This document shows positions 43,594-52,430 of a stretch of 64,000 bases of DNA, piece after piece. Both the position numbers and the translations under genes were made by a program. The notes under the pieces are model-generated. The model searched no databases, was not told the DNA's origin, and saw only the letters and a program-made list of their open reading frames with translations. The DNA is from JAXLQL01 sp046331625 (GTDB lineage: Bacteria; Acidobacteriota; Terriglobia; Bryobacterales; Bryobacteraceae): the NCBI GenBank assembly GCA_046331625.1, contig JAXLQL010000007.1, positions 248,001 to 312,000 of the forward strand, given 5' to 3'. Within the stretch, counting starts at the first letter, position 1, and every line of letters starts with the position of its first letter.

Positions 43594-44664
43594 ATGCGAC
43601 GCCCTGCCGCCGCGGTTTTCGTCGTATTGTCATTTTGCTGCTGTTCCCGCGAACAACGGGGCGGAACAGCGCAACCGGTTACCGCTGCCACTGTAACCGC
43701 GCCTACAACTCCAACCTCGGCGGTCATCCGCGCGACAGGCACGATCCAGGCGCTCAAGTCGGTCCAAGTTCGGGTTCCGCAAATAGCGGCGCAGCAGAGC
43801 CGATTGACGCTGGTGCGCCTGGCTCCGAATGGCGCCCGGGTCAAGGAAGGCGACCGGATCGTGGAGTTCGACCGCACCGCGATCCTCGACGAAGCGCGCG
43901 AGGCTCAGGCGAAACTCGATGATACCCGGCACCAGATGGAAGAGCGCAAAGCCAAGGCGCTGAGCGACTCGGCCAAACGCATTGCGCTGGTCCGGGAAGC
44001 CGAGGCGGATCTCGCCAAAGCCGAAATCCAGATTCGCAAGGGTCCGGTGATCGCCGACATCGATCGCCGCAAGAACGAAGTGAAAGCCGTCAGCGCCAAG
44101 GCGCGCGTGGACAGCTTGAAGAAGTCGCACGAGTTGCACGAGGTGGAAGAGGCTGCGGCGGTGAAGGTGTTCGAGAGAAAGCTCGAGCGGCAGAAGTATG
44201 CCCTCGAACGGATTCGGCGAAATCTCGAACGGCTGGCGATACCGGCGCCGCAAGACGGCATGATCGCGCTCGAGAACACGTGGCGTTCGGGCTCGATGGG
44301 CCCTTCGCAGGAAGGCGATCAGGTGTGGCCCGGCCAACCCGTGCTTCGGATTTTCGATCCGTCGTCGATGATCGTGGACGTCATGATCAATGAGCCGGAC
44401 ATCGCTGCCTTGGCGGGCTCGATGCGCGCCAAGGTCTATTTGGACGCCTACCCTGATTCGGTATTCGAGGCGGTGCTCGAGTCTGCGAGTCCGGTGGCGA
44501 CCGCGGGTCTCGATTCGCCCGTGCGCACGTTTTCGGCGCGCTTCCGGATCGTGCAGCAAGATCCCCGGTTGTTGCCCGATCTGTCGGCGGCGCTCGAGAT
44601 CGAACTCGACAAAGCCGGCTCTCGGGTCTCGAAGCTCGACACGCACGCAGGTGCCGCGCCGTGA
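43594..44664 (+). CDS. Periplasmic adaptor (HlyD/MacA-type membrane-fusion protein) 1, lipoprotein
   Basis: A 356-residue adaptor. MRRPAAAVFVVLSFCCCS is a lipoprotein signal (Cys15). A lipoyl/barrel-sandwich half starts at TGTIQALKSVQVRVPQIAAQ, a long coiled-coil hairpin spans ~100-210 (EAREAQAKLDDTRHQMEERK, EEAAAVKVFERKLERQKYAL), and the second lipoyl half is IPAPQDGMIALENTWRSGSM, with a beta-barrel after. Such proteins link an inner-membrane transporter to an outer-membrane channel. SD AAGGGAGG precedes the start. Its stop overlaps adaptor 2 (ATGA... spacing -4). Confidence 0.87.
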   Translation: MRRPAAAVFVVLSFCCCSREQRGGTAQPVTAATVTAPTTPTSAVIRATGTIQALKSVQVRVPQIAAQQSRLTLVRLAPNGARVKEGDRIVEFDRTAILDEAREAQAKLDDTRHQMEERKAKALSDSAKRIALVREAEADLAKAEIQIRKGPVIADIDRRKNEVKAVSAKARVDSLKKSHELHEVEEAAAVKVFERKLERQKYALERIRRNLERLAIPAPQDGMIALENTWRSGSMGPSQEGDQVWPGQPVLRIFDPSSMIVDVMINEPDIAALAGSMRAKVYLDAYPDSVFEAVLESASPVATAGLDSPVRTFSARFRIVQQDPRLLPDLSAALEIELDKAGSRVSKLDTHAGAAP

Positions 44665-45920
44665 ACGCCCAGCGGCGGAAGTTGCTTCGCGGCGCGATCT
44701 GGCTATCGGTGCTGAGCGCGCTGGCAGGCGGTTCCGTCTTCGCCTACAAGCGCTATGGCGTCAGAGGAGCAGCGGCAGAAATACCTTCGGCGGTGGCAAA
44801 GCAGGGAGAGTTCCTCGTGATCGTGCCTTGCCGGGGTGAGTTGGTGGCTGGCCGCTCCGTGCAGATCACGGCTCCGGTCAACGTGCCTGACCTGCGCATC
44901 GTGTGGCAAGCTCCGCAAGGCGGGCCGATCAAGGCAGGCGAACCCGTGGTGCGCTTCGACGCTAGCGGGGCCAAGCGGCAATTGCAGGAGAAGGAAGCGG
45001 CGCTCCGCCAGTCAGAGGCGACGCTCGATCAGGCGATCGCCCAAACCAAGATTCAAGCCGAGCAGGACAAGCTCGAATACGCATGGCAACGGCACACCGT
45101 GGAGCGTGCGAAGCTCGAGGTCTCAAAGGCTGAAATCGTGAGCAAGATCCAGGCGGAGGAGAGCCGCATCGATTTGGGCATCGCCCAAGAGAAGCTCAAG
45201 GTGCAGCAGGCGACGATGGATCTGAACGCCGCTTCCGGGCAGTCGAAGATCGCATCGCTGAAGGCGCAGCGCGACAAGAACAAAGCCGAGGTTGACCTGA
45301 CGCTCCAGCGCCTCTCGCAAATGGAAGTGAAGGCGCCGGCGGGAGGAGTGGTCAATTTCCTCATGAACTACTCGCAGGGTTGGATGAACGCGAAGCCGTT
45401 CAAAGTGGGCGACACGGTGTGGCCCGGGAGCGCGATCGCCGAGGTGCCTGACCTGACCAGCCTGCAACTCAAGGCGAAACTCGAAGAGATCGAGCGTGGG
45501 CGAATCCAGTCGAAGCAGGCCGTGCGCATCCACATGGATCCGTTTCCGGAGAAACCGTTCCCGGGCATGCTCGAGTCGGTTTCACCGCTGGCCGAGCAGA
45601 ACTTCGAGTGGCCGCCGTCGCGGAATTTTCGAGCTTTCGCTTCGTTCCAGTCAATCGATCCGCGCCTGCGGCCCGGAATGAACGGCAGGCTCGACATCGT
45701 AGTGGACCGGATCCCGAACGCCGTCAGCGTTCCGGCGAAGGCGGTGTTCGCACGGCAGGGCAAGGCTGTCGTGATCGTGGCCGGTCCTGAAGGTGAACAT
45801 CCGGTACCCGTGGAAATCCTTGCTCGCAATCCAGACGAGGTGGCTGTCAAAGGAATCGCCGCCTCCACCCGCGTGGCGCTGGTGGATAACTCGCCGGAGC
45901 GGAGAACGGCAACGCCATGA
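44661..45920 (+). CDS. Periplasmic adaptor (HlyD/MacA-type) 2
   Basis: A 419-residue adaptor anchored by an N-terminal helix (LLRGAIWLSVLSALAGGSVFAY). The order is lipoyl half (RGELVAGRSVQITAPVNVPD), a coiled-coil hairpin (~100-215; KEAALRQSEATLDQAIAQTK, AEESRIDLGIAQEKLKVQQA), second lipoyl half (VKAPAGGVVNFLMNYSQGWM), beta-barrel (DTVWPGSAIAEVPDLTSLQL) and membrane-proximal domain (NAVSVPAKAVFARQGKAVVI). It starts inside the stop of adaptor 1 and its stop overlaps adaptor 3. Confidence 0.9.
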   Translation: MNAQRRKLLRGAIWLSVLSALAGGSVFAYKRYGVRGAAAEIPSAVAKQGEFLVIVPCRGELVAGRSVQITAPVNVPDLRIVWQAPQGGPIKAGEPVVRFDASGAKRQLQEKEAALRQSEATLDQAIAQTKIQAEQDKLEYAWQRHTVERAKLEVSKAEIVSKIQAEESRIDLGIAQEKLKVQQATMDLNAASGQSKIASLKAQRDKNKAEVDLTLQRLSQMEVKAPAGGVVNFLMNYSQGWMNAKPFKVGDTVWPGSAIAEVPDLTSLQLKAKLEEIERGRIQSKQAVRIHMDPFPEKPFPGMLESVSPLAEQNFEWPPSRNFRAFASFQSIDPRLRPGMNGRLDIVVDRIPNAVSVPAKAVFARQGKAVVIVAGPEGEHPVPVEILARNPDEVAVKGIAASTRVALVDNSPERRTATP

Positions 45921-47203
45921 AGAAGGCGCTATCGGCGGCGCTGGTGGGTGCGCTGGTGCTGGCTCTCGCCGGCTGGGGCGCGAAGCGCATGTATCGTGAA
46001 CTCGAGCCGCGCAAAGAGCCTCCGGTTCCGGTGGCAAAGGTGAAGCGTGGAGAAGTGAAGTTCTCGGTGGTGGCCAAGGGCGCACTGCAGGGCGGCAATT
46101 CGAAAAGCCTCACCGCGCCGATGACGGGCAGTTCCCAACTGGTGCTTACGTCGCTCCGCAAGCCCGGCGACGAAGTGAAAGAAGGCGACGTCGTGGCCGA
46201 GTTCGACACCACGGAGGAGACCTACAAGCTCCGCGAAGCCGAAGCGGACCTTGCCGAGGCCGAGCAGCAGGTGCTGCAGGCGAAGAACGAAGCGCTGGCG
46301 CGCGCCGAGGAGTTGAACTACGAACTGATCAAGGCCCGAGCCGATGTGCAACTGGCCGAGATCGAACTCGAGCGGAACCCCTTCGTGCCGGGTATGGTGG
46401 CCAAGCAGAACGAACTCGCGCTCGAAGCCACTCGCGAACGCTTGCGCAAGCTCGAACACGACTATCCCGAGCGCAAGAACGCCGCGCAGGCCTCGATCGC
46501 GATTCAAGAGGCATCGCAGAAGAAAGCTCAGATGCAGGCCGAGACGGCGGGGCGCAATATCGGGATGATGACGCTCAAGGCTCCGATGAACGGCTACGTC
46601 AATGTCGAGCGGAACACGAACAGCAACTTCTTCTTTCCCGGGATGCAATTTCCGTTGCTGCAGGTGGGCGATTCGGTCCGGCCCGGCATGTCGGTGGCGC
46701 AGATTCCGGACATGACCAGTTGGGAGATTACCGCCCAGATCAGTGAGGAGGACCGGGGCCATCTCGAAACAGGTCAAGCCGCACAGGTGGCCGTAGTGGC
46801 ACTGTCGGGCCGCGGCTTCAAGGGCAAGGTAACCAATCTCGGCGGCACTGCCGGGCCGCCCTGGAATCGCCGCTTCGAATGCAAGATGTCGCTCGACAAC
46901 CCATCGCCGGAGTTGCGGCCGGGGATGAGCGCGCAAATCGTGATCCAGACGCACTCGATCCCCGACGCGCTCTGGATTCCGGCTCAAGCTCTGTTTGAAA
47001 GCGATGGGCGCAGGTTCGTCTACGTCAGGACGGAAGGCGGATTCGTGGCCAAGGACGTGGAACTCGTGCGAAGGAGCGAGAGCCAAGTGGTGCTGAAAGG
47101 CCTCGGCGAGGGCGAACTGGTGGCCATGGCCAATCCCACCGAGATTGGCTCGAAGCGCGACAAGGGCGGCGCGACAGGTGCGATGAAGGCGATACCGAAA
47201 TGA
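45917..47203 (+). CDS. Periplasmic adaptor (HlyD/MacA-type) 3
   Basis: A 428-residue adaptor with a leader helix (ALSAALVGALVLALAGWGA). The lipoyl half (VVAKGALQGGNSKSLTAPMT), coiled coil (~95-215; AEADLAEAEQQVLQAKNEAL, ERLRKLEHDYPERKNAAQAS), second half (LKAPMNGYVNVERNTNSNFF), barrel (DSVRPGMSVAQIPDMTSWEI) and C-terminal domain (IPDALWIPAQALFESDGRRF) are complete. It is clearly homologous to adaptors 1 and 2. Overlaps the permease start (ATGA). Confidence 0.9.
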   Translation: MKKALSAALVGALVLALAGWGAKRMYRELEPRKEPPVPVAKVKRGEVKFSVVAKGALQGGNSKSLTAPMTGSSQLVLTSLRKPGDEVKEGDVVAEFDTTEETYKLREAEADLAEAEQQVLQAKNEALARAEELNYELIKARADVQLAEIELERNPFVPGMVAKQNELALEATRERLRKLEHDYPERKNAAQASIAIQEASQKKAQMQAETAGRNIGMMTLKAPMNGYVNVERNTNSNFFFPGMQFPLLQVGDSVRPGMSVAQIPDMTSWEITAQISEEDRGHLETGQAAQVAVVALSGRGFKGKVTNLGGTAGPPWNRRFECKMSLDNPSPELRPGMSAQIVIQTHSIPDALWIPAQALFESDGRRFVYVRTEGGFVAKDVELVRRSESQVVLKGLGEGELVAMANPTEIGSKRDKGGATGAMKAIPK

Positions 47204-48444
47204 GAATCCTGCCCGATCTCGGCGAAGCCCTCACGAATCTGCGCGCGCAAAAGACCAGGACCTTGCTGACGGCGCTCGGCATCGTTTTCGGGGTCGGTTC
47301 GGTGATCGGGATGCTTTCGATTGGCGCCGGGGCCAGAGAGCAAGCATTGGAGTTCATCGAGAAGCTGGGTGTCCGGAACGTACTGGTGGACTCGAGACCG
47401 GCCATGAGCGCCGAGGAATTGCAGCAGCGGCGCCGATCATCGCAAGGGCTGACCGAGCGCGATGCGCGGATCATGGAGGCGAACGTGGAAGGTCTCGACG
47501 CACTGTCGCCGCGGCGTTCCCTGCATCCGGCGCGCGTGTTGCCCAAGCCTTCCGGGGCCGTGCCGGAACTCTATGGGGTCCGCCCATCGTACGCCGCGAT
47601 CCACAACCTCCGCGCGCAAGAGGGGCGTTTTCTCAGCGCGGAAGACGAGGCGGCGAGTTCGGCGGTGTGCGTGTTGGGGCAAGCGGCCAAGATTGCGCTC
47701 CACGGGTTCACTCCCGCGGTGGGCAAGTATGTGAAGGTGAACGATACCTGGCTGCGCGTGGTGGGGGTGCTCGATGACCAGATCGCCGACACGAGTCTCG
47801 GTGCGAGCGGCCGGACACAAGATCGAAACAACGCCATTTTCGCTCCCTTCAATACCGTTCAATATCGCTTCTGGGATTCGAGCCGCTTTCTGCGCGATGA
47901 GCTCGACGGCGTGGATCTGCGGCTGAGGCCTGGAGCCGACAGTTTGGAAGCGGCCAAGATAGTTACCGCGATTCTCAACTCCACCCATCGCAACGTAGAG
48001 GACTTCACCGTCACGATTCCAGCGGCATTGCTCGCCCAGCAGCAGCGGACGCAGACGACGTTCACCTACGTCATGGTCGCCATCGCGGCGATCTCGCTGC
48101 TGGTGGGTGGTATCGGGATCATGAACATCGTACTTGCCACCGTGATGGAGCGGACCCGCGAGATCGGCATCCGCCGGGCAATGGGCGCGCGCAGGCGTGA
48201 CATCGTCCGCCAGTTTCTGACCGAATCTGTGTTGATCTCTGTCGGTGGGGGGCTGATGGGCGTCGCCTGCGGCATGGCGATGTCGAAGGTGATCGCGACC
48301 GCCGCTGAGTGGCGGACGATCGTGACAACCGCATCGGTACTGGTCGCGTTCGGCGTAGCCGTGGCGGTTGGGGTAGTTTTCGGGATCTACCCGGCGATCA
48401 AGGCTGCACGGATCGATCCGATCGAGGCGCTGCGCTATGAATGA
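47200..48444 (+). CDS. MacB-like ABC transporter permease (FtsX family), without an adjacent ATPase
   Basis: A 414-residue permease: helix 1 (RTLLTALGIVFGVGSVIGML), an ~200-residue periplasmic MacB-type domain (SAEELQQRRRSSQGL to VTIPAALLAQQ), then three helices beginning TFTYVMVAIAAISLLVGGIG. IMNIVLATVMERTREIGIRR with AMGA is the FtsX signature. There is no ATPase domain in it and none in the operon; the ATPase at 32020 or one elsewhere may serve it. It ends the four-gene overlapping operon from 43594. Confidence 0.9.
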   Translation: MRILPDLGEALTNLRAQKTRTLLTALGIVFGVGSVIGMLSIGAGAREQALEFIEKLGVRNVLVDSRPAMSAEELQQRRRSSQGLTERDARIMEANVEGLDALSPRRSLHPARVLPKPSGAVPELYGVRPSYAAIHNLRAQEGRFLSAEDEAASSAVCVLGQAAKIALHGFTPAVGKYVKVNDTWLRVVGVLDDQIADTSLGASGRTQDRNNAIFAPFNTVQYRFWDSSRFLRDELDGVDLRLRPGADSLEAAKIVTAILNSTHRNVEDFTVTIPAALLAQQQRTQTTFTYVMVAIAAISLLVGGIGIMNIVLATVMERTREIGIRRAMGARRRDIVRQFLTESVLISVGGGLMGVACGMAMSKVIATAAEWRTIVTTASVLVAFGVAVAVGVVFGIYPAIKAARIDPIEALRYE

Positions 48445-48580
48445 CAGTGCCACGGACTGCGTAACAAATCCCGGCGCTTTGACGTCGTATGTTCATTGCG
48501 CCCTCGGCAATGCCATCGGCGTAGTGTATTCTAAGAGATTCGACCATTTCGAGAGACTGTAGTTCCCGCCGGGAGGCACC

Positions 48581-49216
48581 TTGCGTTTCAACGCCGCACT
48601 CGTCTATCTACTGACCGGAGTTCTCGCTGCCGGGCCGATGCTCCACGCACAGCAACCGCAAACTTCCGGCGCTCCCCCGCAAAAGCTGGTTGACACTCCG
48701 AAGGGCACGCTGAAGATCAACGTGCTCGAAGGCGAGGGTGGAAAGAACACCATCGCCACGCGCACCGCTGTTGCTCCGGTGGTGGAAGTCAAAGACGCAT
48801 CGGACAAGCCCGTAGCCGGAGCCGAAGTCGTGTTCCAACTGCCGATGGCCGGTCCGGGTGGATCGTTCAACGGCTGGCTCAAGACACAGACCGTTCGCAG
48901 TGACGACCAAGGCAAGGCTACGGTTGCGGGCTATGCTCCCAACACCGAGGCGGGCCGCTTCAATATCAAGGTGACGGCAACGATGGGCTCCCAGACCGGC
49001 ACCGCGGTCATCGGCCAGAGCAACGTGGAAGGCGCCGCCACTGCTTCGAAGATGCCGAACACGGCTTGGAAGAAGTGGGTCGCGCTGGCCGTTGGCGCGG
49101 GCGCGATCGGCGGCATCGCCGCAGCCGTGCATGGCAACAAGACGTCCACTCCCGCCGCAGCCGCGGTTCCCGTATCCATTTCGGCCGGATCGGTTTCGGT
49201 CGCCATCCCCCGTTGA
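48581..49216 (+). CDS. Exported Ig-like protein with C-terminal membrane segment
   Basis: TTG 48581 is preceded by GGGAGG (48571-48576), and the product begins with a signal peptide (MRFNAALVYLLTGVLAAGPM). Residues ~45-140 are a Big_1/invasin-like Ig domain (VVEVKDASDKPVAGAEVVFQ, SDDQGKATVAGYAPNTEAGR then FNIKVTATMG). A C-terminal hydrophobic segment (WVALAVGAGAIGGIAAAVHG) could anchor it, with an Ala/Val/Ser-rich tail. It starts a three-gene run of secreted proteins and is likely a surface structural protein. Confidence 0.7.
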   Translation: MRFNAALVYLLTGVLAAGPMLHAQQPQTSGAPPQKLVDTPKGTLKINVLEGEGGKNTIATRTAVAPVVEVKDASDKPVAGAEVVFQLPMAGPGGSFNGWLKTQTVRSDDQGKATVAGYAPNTEAGRFNIKVTATMGSQTGTAVIGQSNVEGAATASKMPNTAWKKWVALAVGAGAIGGIAAAVHGNKTSTPAAAAVPVSISAGSVSVAIPR

Positions 49217-49242
49217 TCCCCGCAAAACAGAAGGTATCTATT

Positions 49243-50175
49243 ATGTTCGTGAGAGCCATGTTCGTGAGAGCACTCCCCACCGTGGCGCTGGCCGCGGTGC
49301 TGCCCCTGTGCGCCCAAGACCTCGCCGGACCGACATCCGGCTTCGTATTCGATGAAGTGGCCAAAGCCCTGCGCGTGATCAACGGCGTTCCGGGCGCGGC
49401 CTATCTCGGCGGCGCGTTGGCTCGCGTCGACTCGGCTTCCGTGTCCCCGGATAGCAAGCTCGCCATTGCGCAGGTGAACGGGCGGCTGAGCCTGATTCGC
49501 TTGGCTGACGGCTCGTCCACCGATCTCGGCGAGATGGCTGGTTCGGCTCGCATCGAGTGGAGCTCTGATTCGGCCTCGGCAGCAGTCGCTGGTGAGAGTA
49601 ACGCCGCGTTTCGCAAGCTGAACGCAACTCCCGAGCGTTCGCGGCTTGCCGATCTCGCCGGCATCACAGCGCTCGCGGTAGCGAAGGACGGCTCGGTATT
49701 CGCAGCCGCGGCTGACGGCCTCTACACGCTCGGCGCCGATGCCCGGCTCGTGTTGGCGCAAGACGGAATCTCCGATATCGCATTGGCTCCGAACGGCGAC
49801 CTTTATGTGACACTCTCGGCGCGCAAGCAGATCATGCGCGTGCGCGGCGTGCAGGATTCGCCAGAGATGGCACTGTTCGCTTCCGCGGCCGCCGGACTAG
49901 AAGATCCCGTTGGAATCGGCATCTCCGCCGATGGCGCCGTGATCTTCGCCACGGATCGCGCGGCGCGGGCCCTGTTCGCCTTTTCGGCGAGCGGCGAGTT
50001 GACCGGCCGCACCGAACTCGACTTCGCCCCCGACGCAATCGAGCGCTCCGGCAGCTACTTCCGGCTCAACCAACGCGCCTCGGCGCAGGATCCGCTCGAG
50101 TTGTTCGACGCCGCACGCGCGGCGGTGTTCTTCGTGCCCACCCAAGATCTCACAGCCACTCCGGTGGAGGACTGA
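49243..50175 (+). CDS. Secreted beta-propeller-like protein
   Basis: A 310-residue exported protein. The ATG at 49243 follows AGAAGG (spacing 8) and lies in a tandem 15-bp duplication ATGTTCGTGAGAGCC x2 (49243-49272), so a second start exists at 49258. The signal peptide is PTVALAAVLPLCAQ. The mature protein has propeller-like repeats (SVSPDSKLAIAQVNGRLSLI, ALAVAKDGSVFAAAADGLYT, DIALAPNGDLYVTLSARKQI, GIGISADGAVIFATDRAARA). The function is unknown; it is 3 bp before the next gene and probably co-translated. Confidence 0.7.
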   Translation: MFVRAMFVRALPTVALAAVLPLCAQDLAGPTSGFVFDEVAKALRVINGVPGAAYLGGALARVDSASVSPDSKLAIAQVNGRLSLIRLADGSSTDLGEMAGSARIEWSSDSASAAVAGESNAAFRKLNATPERSRLADLAGITALAVAKDGSVFAAAADGLYTLGADARLVLAQDGISDIALAPNGDLYVTLSARKQIMRVRGVQDSPEMALFASAAAGLEDPVGIGISADGAVIFATDRAARALFAFSASGELTGRTELDFAPDAIERSGSYFRLNQRASAQDPLELFDAARAAVFFVPTQDLTATPVED

Positions 50176-50178
50176 TAC

Positions 50179-52359
50179 GTGATTCGCACCTCGCTCCAGA
50201 CGTTTGCTCTCGCGGCACTGCTTGCCGCTGCTGCTAGCGCGCAAACCGCGCCACCTTTCGCGATCCGCGTGACGCTGCCCGATTCGACTCTCGACGTGGC
50301 TGACGGCGCGACGATCACGCTGCCCGCGGGCGGGATCGGCCTCTCCATCGCCGCGGGTTTTCAGGTGACCAATCGCGGTACGTTCACGGCTACCGTGAAC
50401 TCGATCAACCTGACGGGCTCCACTGATTTCACGCTGACCAGCGTCGCCGAGGCGCCGTTCACCGTGGCTGGCCAGGGATTCTTCGGAATGCAGGTCGCCT
50501 ACAAGGCTTCCACCAGCAATCGCGTCACGGGCCGCCTGCAGATGAACGTGACCTATAACGTCACGAACACCACCACCGCCTCGGCGACCATCGGCATCAA
50601 CCTGATCGGCGTCGCGCCCGAGTTTGTCTACAGCGCTATTCCGCAGGGTTCGAATCAGCAGCCGCTCACCAATGGCGGCCTCATCACGTTCCCGAACACT
50701 CCGGTGGATCAGACTGCGAACGCGGTGATCGTCGTGTCCAATCGCGGCAGCTATCAGGGCGTGTTCAACGCAGCCACGGTGACTGGTGCAGAGTTCGCCC
50801 TCGCCGGAGTTCCGATCGTGGGCACCGTGGTCGACTCCAATCGCGAGATCCGCTTCAACGTCACCTACACGCCGAAATCTCTCGACACGTCGCGCGGCAC
50901 CGTAGGCGTGGAAACGGCCGATCGCAAGGTGACCTTCAATCTCGCGGGCACGGGAACCGGTGCTCGATTCACGTATCAGTTGATCGCAGCAGGCGGTCCG
51001 CGGCCGCTGAATCCGAATTCGCAATTGACGCTGCCTGACGTGAACGTGAACGAAAAGAGCTCCATCACCGTGCGCTTCACCAACGCGGGCAATGCCGACG
51101 GACGTATCGCCGTGATCAATGCTTCGGGTACCGGCTTCTCGGTTTCCGAATCTCCGCTGCTGCCTCTGGTGGTGACGCCGGATACCAGCTACACGCTGAC
51201 CGTGAACTTCCAGCCGACGACGCCGGGCCGCGTGCAGGGACGGCTCCGCATCGGCGCCGACGATTTCGACCTGACAGCCGTTGGCTTGGGTCCGGTGCTG
51301 AACTACGCCTACGTGATCAACAACGTAGCGACCACCGTGCCCGCCGCAGGATCGATCATCTTCACGCCTGCCGCCGTGGGTGCTTCGAGCTCGCTGCGCT
51401 TCACCATCGCCAACACCGGCACCTCACCAACCACGGTTTCCTCGATCGGCCTCGCCGCACCGACCACGATCTTCACGCTGCGCAACATCCCGAATTTGCC
51501 AGTGAACGTGCAGCCGAACCAGACGATCGGCTTCGACCTCGATTTCGCCCCCGTAGCGCTGGGCAATGCGACCGCGACCTTGCGCGTGGACAACCTCAAT
51601 TTCACGCTGACGGGCGCGGGCAACGCTCCGCCGCCGCTGCCGGCGATCAGCTTCGACGGCGCCACCGGGACCCAGGATGCGTTGACGCAGCCGGCGATCG
51701 GGCTCACCATCGCGCGTGCCTATCCGCTGGCGCTGACTGGTTCGCTTACGCTGGCATTCAACTCCGACGTGTTCTCGAACGATCCGGCGGTGCAGTTCGC
51801 CACGGGCGGACGCACGGTGGCATTCACGATTCCGGCCAACCAGACGCGCGCCATCTTCGCCAATAACGCGAACCAGATCCGCGTGCAGACCGGTTCCGTT
51901 GCGGGCACGATCACGGTCACGCCTTCTATCAACACAACCGACGGCGGAATCAATCTGACGCCCACCACCCCGCCTTCCGCGAACCTTTCCGTGGCTGCGG
52001 CGGCTCCGCGGTTGCTGGGAGTTTCGCTCTCGGCACGTACGGCCAACACCATCACGCTGCTGGTGAGTGGCTACGCCACTAACCGGTCAGTGACGCAGAT
52101 CCAACTCGCGTTCACTCCGACTTCGGGTGAAAACGTCACCACCACGAGCCTCACTCTCCCCGTGGAGAGCGCGTTCCTCGCGTACTACCAGGGCACCGCG
52201 TCGGCGGCGTTTGGGAGCTTGTTCTCGGCGACGATCCCGCTGACTTTGGCTGGCGACCTCAAGAACGTAACGTCGCTGGCAGACACGCTGCAGTCAGTCT
52301 CGGTGACGATTTCCAACCGTGTGGGGAACAGCTCAGCGGTGAGTCTCCAGTTGCGATAA
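50179..52359 (+). CDS. Secreted protein with repeated ASH/choice-of-anchor-D-type Ig domains
   Basis: A 726-residue exported protein; the GTG start gives a signal peptide (TFALAALLAAAASAQ). At least four ~115-residue beta-sandwich repeats are seen, with motif 'F-x-V-x-Y/F-x-P-x-x-x-G' (VAYKASTSNRVTGRLQMNVT, NVTYTPKSLDTSRGTVGVET, NFQPTTPGRVQGRLRIGADD, DFAPVALGNATATLRVDNLN). These match ASPM-SPD2-Hydin/choice-of-anchor-D domains, used as structural spacers in cell-surface proteins. The last ~230 residues form another beta-rich domain. It ends the run from 48581. Confidence 0.75.
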   Translation: MIRTSLQTFALAALLAAAASAQTAPPFAIRVTLPDSTLDVADGATITLPAGGIGLSIAAGFQVTNRGTFTATVNSINLTGSTDFTLTSVAEAPFTVAGQGFFGMQVAYKASTSNRVTGRLQMNVTYNVTNTTTASATIGINLIGVAPEFVYSAIPQGSNQQPLTNGGLITFPNTPVDQTANAVIVVSNRGSYQGVFNAATVTGAEFALAGVPIVGTVVDSNREIRFNVTYTPKSLDTSRGTVGVETADRKVTFNLAGTGTGARFTYQLIAAGGPRPLNPNSQLTLPDVNVNEKSSITVRFTNAGNADGRIAVINASGTGFSVSESPLLPLVVTPDTSYTLTVNFQPTTPGRVQGRLRIGADDFDLTAVGLGPVLNYAYVINNVATTVPAAGSIIFTPAAVGASSSLRFTIANTGTSPTTVSSIGLAAPTTIFTLRNIPNLPVNVQPNQTIGFDLDFAPVALGNATATLRVDNLNFTLTGAGNAPPPLPAISFDGATGTQDALTQPAIGLTIARAYPLALTGSLTLAFNSDVFSNDPAVQFATGGRTVAFTIPANQTRAIFANNANQIRVQTGSVAGTITVTPSINTTDGGINLTPTTPPSANLSVAAAAPRLLGVSLSARTANTITLLVSGYATNRSVTQIQLAFTPTSGENVTTTSLTLPVESAFLAYYQGTASAAFGSLFSATIPLTLAGDLKNVTSLADTLQSVSVTISNRVGNSSAVSLQLR

Positions 52360-52430
52360 CAGCGGCGCCGTCAGCAAGTCCCGCGCAGCTTGCCCGCAAT
52401 CTGCAGCCGAGCTCAACGGCGATCAGGTGA

